Assembly (NCBI GenBank): GCA_027618855.1
Contig: JAQCID010000016.1
Span: 1 to 11,574, forward strand
Direction: 5' to 3'
From: Bacteroidota bacterium
GTDB taxonomy: Bacteria > Bacteroidota > Bacteroidia > Flavobacteriales_D > Sanyastnellaceae
Length of the DNA: 11,574 nt
Below the pieces are notes generated by a model. It did no database searches. It was not told the origin of the DNA and saw only the letters and a list, made by a program, of their open reading frames with translations. Below, piece by piece: positions 7,433 through 11,574 of the stretch (position 1 is its first letter; each line of letters opens with the position of its first letter). Position numbers and translations under genes: made by a program.

Positions 7433-9280
7433 TTATTGAAGGTCAAAGTCTTGAGATTTCACATGTCTGAAGTAAGCTCCTTCCGTTTTCATGAGGGCGA
7501 CATGGGTGCCGTTTTCAACGATTTCTCCATCGATAAGAACAAGGATACGATCAGCGTTCTTTATTGTGCTTAGTCTGTGGGCGATGACTAGGGTGCTTCG
7601 GTCTTTCATGAGTTCCTCTAGCGCAGCTTGAACTTCTTTTTCCGAGACACTGTCTAATGCGCTGGTCGCTTCATCGAGTATCAGGATGTCTGGATCTCTA
7701 AGAATAGCACGTGCGATAGCGATTCTTTGGCGCTGCCCCCCCGAGAGTTGTATGCCACGTTCCCCCACCAAGGTCTGAAACCCTTCTGGAAAGGAGTCAA
7801 TAAATTCTAACGCATGCGCTCTTTTTGCGGCTTCCTTAATCTCTTCGTCAGTGGCGTCAAGTTTTCCGTAAGCGATGTTTCCCCTGATATCGTCCCCAAA
7901 TAAGATCACCTCCTGCGGCACGTATGCGATGCGTTTTCGGAATCCCCGAAGTTCCATAGATTTCACGTCTTCTCCATCAATGGTGATTCTTCCTGAGACA
8001 GGTTGTTCAAATCGAAGCATCAAAGATGCTACAGTTGATTTTCCAGCGCCACTGGGTCCTACCAGTGCGACTTGTTCACCGGCTTTTATCTCCAGCGATA
8101 AATCATGCAGAATCGTCAGGTCTTTTCTTGAATTATAGAAGAACTTGACCTTCTCAAATTTAATTGATTTTCTTAAATCGTATTTGCTGACTTCTTCTTC
8201 GAGGCCTTCTAATTCACGTTTTTCCTTGAGTAATTCCATGAGAGAATCGATTGCGCCAAGGCCTTTTTGGACGACACCGAAAAGGCTCGCAAGTCCACCG
8301 ACGCTCCCTGCAACAAGACCTGTCATGAGAAGGAAAGTGAAAAAATGTTCTGAAGCCAAATCTCCAGACTGCATTAAAGCAGCTCCTTTAAAAATGACGA
8401 GTGTAATCGCTCCAAAGATGAATAAGATGATGAAACTCGCAAAAGCGCCACGCCCCATCGCTCCTTTCATCGCCAACTGTCGAACAGTCTTGATACTTCC
8501 TGTATAACGATTGCGTTCATACCATTCATTTGCAAAGGCCTTCACGTTGACGATTCCCGTGAGCACTTCTTGAACAATTACATTGGAAGATGCAATTTCA
8601 TCCTGTGTTTCTTTAGAACGTCGTTTGATGAATTTTCCAAAAACGATTGCGACCAGAATCACAACGGGCAAAGTCCCGAGCATCATGAGCGTTAAATCGA
8701 CGGAGAAATAGGAGAGAGCTGCAACTCCACCCAACAGGATAATGGTTTGACGGATCAGCTCCGCCAGGGTGATCGTGAACGTATCCTGTATGGATGTGAT
8801 ATCTGCAGAAATACGACTGTTAATATCTCCCACACGCCTGTCATGATAAAAATCCATAGGCATGCTTATCACGGCTTCGAATGTGTCTCGACGCATGGTC
8901 AGCATCATTTTTTCAGTCATATTCGCAAAGTGGTAAACACGCAAGAAACTCAGTGATGCTTGGATGACAAGTACAATTGCAATCGTCCATCCGATGGATT
9001 CTAGATTGTGAAGATCCAAACCTCCCAACACCCCACCTTCAAACTCTGTCTCAATGTTACTTTTCGCACCCCCCATGATACCTACCCCTCCTAATTGTCC
9101 CCATAAACGAGTGACGAATAGCGTTAAAATACTAGAGATTGAAATTAATATTATCCCAAATGCAAAGCCAAATTTGTGAGGCCTTAGGTATGGCCACATT
9201 TGTTTAAATCCACGTAAATCGGCTATTCTAAATCGATTCTTTTTAGGCACTTCCGTCTCCTTTGTGTTTTCACTCTTCAT
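7433..9280 (-). CDS. MsbA-type ABC exporter (fused permease and ATPase half-transporter)
   Basis: This 615-residue half-transporter should act as a homodimer in the inner membrane, exporting or flipping a lipid, glycolipid or peptide. It has a charged cytosolic N-terminus (1-35) and a six-helix type-1 exporter domain (about 36-345), with MPMDFYHDRRVGDINSRIS as the typical intracellular coupling segment. The nucleotide-binding domain follows: Walker A GPSGAGKST (408-416), Q-loop Q456, signature LSGGQ (512-516), Walker B ILILDE with D536 and E537, D-loop SALD and H-loop H568. A longer periplasmic loop (about 60-95, rich in glycine) lies between TM1 and TM2. All catalytic residues are present. 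The gene is divergent from rpmH and upstream of gmd, which makes an envelope lipid or glycan role plausible. True MsbA orthology cannot be decided without a phylogeny, since Bacteroidota carry several such paralogues. Confidence 0.93.
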   Translation of the reverse strand: MKSENTKETEVPKKNRFRIADLRGFKQMWPYLRPHKFGFAFGIILISISSILTLFVTRLWGQLGGVGIMGGAKSNIETEFEGGVLGGLDLHNLESIGWTIAIVLVIQASLSFLRVYHFANMTEKMMLTMRRDTFEAVISMPMDFYHDRRVGDINSRISADITSIQDTFTITLAELIRQTIILLGGVAALSYFSVDLTLMMLGTLPVVILVAIVFGKFIKRRSKETQDEIASSNVIVQEVLTGIVNVKAFANEWYERNRYTGSIKTVRQLAMKGAMGRGAFASFIILFIFGAITLVIFKGAALMQSGDLASEHFFTFLLMTGLVAGSVGGLASLFGVVQKGLGAIDSLMELLKEKRELEGLEEEVSKYDLRKSIKFEKVKFFYNSRKDLTILHDLSLEIKAGEQVALVGPSGAGKSTVASLMLRFEQPVSGRITIDGEDVKSMELRGFRKRIAYVPQEVILFGDDIRGNIAYGKLDATDEEIKEAAKRAHALEFIDSFPEGFQTLVGERGIQLSGGQRQRIAIARAILRDPDILILDEATSALDSVSEKEVQAALEELMKDRSTLVIAHRLSTIKNADRILVLIDGEIVENGTHVALMKTEGAYFRHVKSQDFDLQ

Positions 9281-9308
9281 TGGCGCGAATTTAGCACTTA
9301 AAATAGGG

Positions 9309-9339
9309 TTGTAAGACTAGAAAGAGTTTACTATCTTTG
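9309..9339 (+). promoter_or_regulatory. Bacteroidota-type sigma-A promoter for rpmH
   Basis: TTG at 9309-9311 and TATCTTTG at 9332-9339 are separated by 20 bp, matching the TTG-N19-21-TAnnTTTG pattern described for Bacteroidota primary sigma factor promoters. Transcription would start at about 9344-9346, leaving a leader of about 25 nt before the rpmH ATG at 9370. There is no classical Shine-Dalgarno pairing requirement in this phylum; the leader is A-rich just before the ATG. Confidence 0.7.
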
Positions 9340-9369
9340 CCCTCCTCTTTAAAGGGAAAAATAGAAATC

Positions 9370-9540
9370 ATGCCAAAAAGAACATTTCAACCTTCAGTTC
9401 GTAAGCGCCGTAACAAGCATGGCTTCCGTAAGCGTATGGCTTCTTCAAACGGACGCAATGTACTTAATGCACGCCGCCGCAAAGGACGCGCGAAACTAAG
9501 TGTTTCTACAGAACGTCGTCACAAAGGTATTGAGCGATAG
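9370..9540 (+). CDS. rpmH: 50S ribosomal protein L34
   Basis: This 56-residue, extremely basic protein of the large ribosomal subunit is recognised by [20 protein letters not shown] followed by [19 protein letters not shown], the standard L34 core. The ATG at 9370 is chosen over an in-frame upstream ATG at 9337 because MPKRTFQPS is the conserved N-terminus and the promoter -7 box overlaps the upstream ATG. The C-terminus ([14 protein letters not shown]) is slightly longer than in many bacteria, as is usual in Bacteroidota. rnpA, its frequent downstream partner in other phyla, is absent; the gene stands alone between a divergent ABC exporter gene and a convergent PPTase gene. Confidence 0.97.
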   Translation: MPKRTFQPSVRKRRNKHGFRKRMASSNGRNVLNARRRKGRAKLSVSTERRHKGIER

Positions 9541-9550
9541 ATCGCATTCA

Positions 9551-9569
9551 TTGAACGGTTTCCGTTCAA
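9551..9569. terminator. Hairpin 1 after rpmH (8-bp perfect stem, 3-nt loop)
   Basis: TTGAACGG (9551-9558), loop TTT, then CCGTTCAA (9562-9569) form a perfect 8-bp stem 10 bp after the rpmH stop. It is followed by an A/T-rich stretch (ACGTATTATTT) rather than a clean T-run. It may contribute to termination or 3'-end stabilisation of the rpmH transcript. Confidence 0.5.
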
Positions 9570-9580
9570 ACGTATTATTT

Positions 9581-9612
9581 CAACAAGGGAATCCATTTGG
9601 GTTCCCTTGTTG
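9581..9612. terminator. Strong bidirectional hairpin between rpmH and the PPTase gene
   Basis: CAACAAGGGAA (9581-9591) pairs perfectly with TTCCCTTGTTG (9602-9612). The inner TCC/GGG adds two G-C pairs and a G-T wobble around an ATTT loop, giving a stem of about 14 bp. Its position between two convergent genes suggests a shared transcription terminator. Neither strand has a strong T-run directly after the stem, so rho-independent function is likely but not certain. Confidence 0.7.
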
Positions 9613-9644
9613 CGTTTGGTCCCTATAGTTCCCAACGATTCTCT

Positions 9645-10256
9645 TTAAAAAGGACCCAACGCAACGACGATTTTATCCTCACGATAAATCTTCCAATTGT
9701 ATCCTGAACCTACAACAAGGTCCTCATTTTTGATGTCAAAATCGACTTTCAGGTCTCTTTTGAAATCCAGTAGAGGCCCCAGCGCTTTATACATTGCTTC
9801 TTTACAAGCCCAAACTTCAGCCAATCTTCCCGTTTCTATTTCCTCATCTCGCATCACTCTATGCGCAATCCGTTTTATTCTCAAATCAGCTTTCAATACA
9901 ATATCGACGCCTATTTTTGCTACTTCCCGAGATAGAATAACCGCAGCATAGGCTATTCCACCTTCTTCTGTTTTGTCTATCGTGTGACTTATTGATATAG
10001 AAAGGACACTTTTTTTGGCATTTTCAAAAAGCAGAGGCGCCCCACTTTGCGCATGTTGTAGATGCCAATTGTCTTCACGTAAAAGGTCTGAAATACAGTG
10101 TATTACTGCATAAAGCTCAGCTATTTTGCCTGTAGACAAAAGATTTATATCTCGTTTAGGGTAATGCTTTGACACAATTCCAACAATGGCTTCACTGACG
10201 GCTTCATCAAGATTGATTTGTCTGACTGCAAGGCCTATCGTTTTGTGATGTTTCAT
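9645..10256 (-). CDS. 4'-phosphopantetheinyl transferase (Sfp-type superfamily)
   Basis: The enzyme transfers the phosphopantetheine arm of coenzyme A to a serine on acyl, peptidyl or aryl carrier proteins. Counting from ATG 10256 (203 residues), it shows the family motifs in order: SISHT (88-92), the Mg-binding GVDI with D118, and WACKEAMYKALG with K152, E153 and K157. The spacing matches Sfp-like two-domain PPTases. The start is uncertain: ATGs in frame at 10304, 10265 and 10256 give 219, 206 or 203 residues. I prefer 10256 because MKHHKTIGL resembles the short N-terminus of flavobacterial homologues as I remember them, and the extra 13-16 residues coincide with the ahcY promoter. No polyketide or peptide synthase gene is nearby, so it may serve fatty-acid ACP or a distant pathway. 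It is divergent from ahcY, an adjacency I recall from other Flavobacteria. Confidence 0.88.
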   Translation of the reverse strand: MKHHKTIGLAVRQINLDEAVSEAIVGIVSKHYPKRDINLLSTGKIAELYAVIHCISDLLREDNWHLQHAQSGAPLLFENAKKSVLSISISHTIDKTEEGGIAYAAVILSREVAKIGVDIVLKADLRIKRIAHRVMRDEEIETGRLAEVWACKEAMYKALGPLLDFKRDLKVDFDIKNEDLVVGSGYNWKIYREDKIVVALGPF

Positions 10257-10266
10257 CGTCGACATG

Positions 10267-10298
10267 TTGCGAAGGTAGCCCTCTATATCGTAAATTTG
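10267..10298 (+). promoter_or_regulatory. Bacteroidota-type promoter for ahcY
   Basis: TTG at 10267-10269 and TAAATTTG at 10291-10298 (an exact TAnnTTTG match) are separated by 21 bp. The -7 box ends only 4 bp before the ahcY ATG at 10303, so transcription should begin at or within a base or two of the start codon. This implies a leaderless or nearly leaderless mRNA. Confidence 0.55.
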
Positions 10299-10302
10299 CA
10301 GC

Positions 10303-11574
10303 ATGAATTCAACAGATACAAAAGTACTCCCTTACAAGGTTAAGGACATAAGCTTAGCTGAATGGGGTAGAAAAGAAATTCGTCTGGCTGAGGCTGAAAT
10401 GCCTGGTCTCATGGCTATTAGAAAAGAATTTGGTCCTTCTAAGCCACTTAAAGGCGCCAGAATTGCCGGGTGTCTACACATGACAATTCAGACCGCGGTA
10501 TTGATTGAAACACTTACAGAATTAGGTGCGGAGGTTCAATGGTCTTCATGTAACATCTTTTCAACTCAGGATCATGCAGCTGCAGCCATCGCTGTCACTG
10601 GAGTTCCAGTTTTTGCCTGGAAGGGATTGACGGAAGAGGAGTTCGATTGGTGTATTGACGCTACTTTAAGATTCGGTAAAGATCACAAACCTTTAAACCT
10701 GATCTTAGATGATGGGGGTGATCTTACGAATATGGTTCTAGATCAATATCCTGAAATGTCAGATGGTATAAAAGGAATTTCCGAGGAAACAACGACTGGC
10801 GTACTTCGTTTATATGATCGAGTTAAGAATGGCTCACTTACGATGCCTGCGATCAATATTAACGATTCCGTCACAAAATCTAAATTTGATAATAAATATG
10901 GTTGTCGCGAATCTCTTGTTGATGCAATTCGCAGATCAACTGATTTAATGTTAGCTGGTAAAGTTGCAGTTGTAGCTGGTTATGGTGATGTTGGAAAAGG
11001 ATCGGCTCAATCTTTACAAAGTCAAAATGTTCGTGTGATAGTTACAGAAATAGATCCAATTTGCGCATTGCAAGCTTCCATGGAAGGATTTGAAGTGAAA
11101 CCTATGCTAGACGCATGTGCTGAAGCGGATATCGTTGTCACCGCAACGGGAAATAAGGACATCATCACATCAGCTCACTTTGAGAACATGAAGGATAAGG
11201 CGATCGTCTGCAATATTGGCCATTTCGACAATGAAATAGATATGGAATGGCTTAATAAAACGCACGGCGCTTCCAAGGATGAAATCAAGCCTCAAGTTGA
11301 TCAGTATACACTGAATGGAAAAGATCTTATCGTTCTTGCCGAAGGCCGTCTTGTAAACTTAGGATGCGCAACGGGTCATCCAAGTTTTGTGATGTCGAAC
11401 TCATTCTCTAATCAGGTACTTGCTCAATTAGAGCTTTGGGAAAGGGCTGATCAATATGAAAATAAGGTTTACACTCTCCCTAAGAGTCTAGATGAAAAAG
11501 TAGCAAGGCTTCATCTTGAAAAAGTCGGAGTCGTACTTGAGGTTTTGTCTCAAGAGCAGGCAGATTACATTGGG
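10303..11574 (+). CDS. ahcY: Adenosylhomocysteinase (S-adenosyl-L-homocysteine hydrolase), 3' end cut by window edge
   Basis: This enzyme reversibly splits S-adenosylhomocysteine, the by-product of methyltransferases, into adenosine and homocysteine, using tightly bound NAD; it is a cytosolic tetramer of the activated methyl cycle. The frame is open from ATG 10303 to the last base (424 codons). Family features are [14 protein letters not shown] at the N-terminus, substrate-site residues H59, D137 (ILDDGGD) and E162, and K192 and D196 in [11 protein letters not shown]. The NAD Rossmann motif is [10 protein letters not shown] (G226, G228, G231), followed by [11 protein letters not shown] and [19 protein letters not shown]. 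Homologues end about a dozen residues after EQADYIG in a conserved PDHYRY-like tail, so only that tail is missing. An in-frame stop at 10291-10293 and the absence of another early Met fix the start. The ATG overlaps the longest possible PPTase start in a shared CATG. Confidence 0.97.
   Translation, partial: MNSTDTKVLPYKVKDISLAEWGRKEIRLAEAEMPGLMAIRKEFGPSKPLKGARIAGCLHMTIQTAVLIETLTELGAEVQWSSCNIFSTQDHAAAAIAVTGVPVFAWKGLTEEEFDWCIDATLRFGKDHKPLNLILDDGGDLTNMVLDQYPEMSDGIKGISEETTTGVLRLYDRVKNGSLTMPAININDSVTKSKFDNKYGCRESLVDAIRRSTDLMLAGKVAVVAGYGDVGKGSAQSLQSQNVRVIVTEIDPICALQASMEGFEVKPMLDACAEADIVVTATGNKDIITSAHFENMKDKAIVCNIGHFDNEIDMEWLNKTHGASKDEIKPQVDQYTLNGKDLIVLAEGRLVNLGCATGHPSFVMSNSFSNQVLAQLELWERADQYENKVYTLPKSLDEKVARLHLEKVGVVLEVLSQEQADYIG
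10319..10350 (-). promoter_or_regulatory. Possible Bacteroidota-type promoter for the PPTase gene, inside ahcY codons
   Basis: On the minus strand TACTTTTG (10326 to 10319) matches TAnnTTTG exactly. A TATG at 10350-10347, close to TTTG, lies 20 bp upstream. The predicted start near 10313 would give a leader of about 57 nt to ATG 10256. The box lies in codons 6-8 of ahcY, so protein constraint alone could produce it. Confidence 0.35.

Noticed and set aside
7875..8507. Two plus-strand open frames (87 and 120 residues) inside the ABC exporter gene
   Set aside because: They are antisense to the nucleotide-binding domain, whose motifs are intact, and have the serine/proline-rich look of shadow frames.
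9286..9293. Minus-strand TAAATTCG as the -7 box of the ABC exporter gene
   Set aside because: It has one mismatch to TAnnTTTG, no TTG at the right distance, and lies 5 bp before the ATG. Not strong enough to list.
1..11574. Search by eye for CRISPR repeats, tRNA or rRNA genes, IS ends, integrases, toxin-antitoxin or defence genes
   Set aside because: Nothing recognisable was found; nearly all sequence is taken up by eight identified genes.

Overview
The window looks like chromosomal DNA from a member of the Bacteroidota, most likely a Flavobacteriales-type marine or freshwater bacterium. Three things support this: a surface-protein C-terminus of the kind seen in this phylum at the left edge, promoter-like boxes matching the phylum-specific -7 consensus TAnnTTTG ahead of several genes, and L34, PPTase and AdoHcy hydrolase sequences that read like flavobacterial ones. 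The lineage is inferred from remembered family resemblance, since no search was run. I see no tRNA, rRNA, CRISPR array, insertion sequence or phage gene.

Layout. Positions 2-577 (+) are the C-terminal end of a large exported protein whose start lies outside the window. Positions 610-6286 (+) are a tightly packed three-gene operon for a tripartite RND efflux pump: periplasmic adaptor, inner-membrane RND pump and TolC-like outer-membrane channel. The stop and start codons overlap at both junctions (TAATG and ATGA). Convergent to it, on the minus strand, come gmd (6313-7380) and, upstream of gmd, an MsbA-type ABC exporter half-transporter (7433-9280). These two are 52 bp apart and probably share a transcript. 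Divergent from the ABC gene is rpmH (9370-9540, +), with a near-perfect Bacteroidota promoter. A 104-bp convergent spacer with two tandem perfect hairpins separates rpmH from an Sfp-type 4'-phosphopantetheinyl transferase (minus strand, 9645 to about 10256). Divergent from that is ahcY (S-adenosylhomocysteine hydrolase, 10303 to the window end, +), which lacks only its last few residues.

How the parts fit. The RND operon is a self-contained export machine whose substrate is not given by the sequence. The ABC exporter and gmd suggest envelope work: lipid or glycolipid export, and GDP-4-keto-6-deoxymannose for deoxyhexose-containing glycans. The usual next enzyme, GDP-L-fucose synthase, is not in the window. 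rpmH, the PPTase and ahcY are housekeeping genes for translation, carrier-protein activation and the methyl cycle.

No clearly new biological system is visible. The points most worth a second look are the very compact ahcY/PPTase divergent start region, where ahcY may be transcribed as a leaderless mRNA, the atypical hairpin region of the efflux adaptor, and the stacked inverted repeats after rpmH. There is no gene-free stretch longer than about 105 bp.
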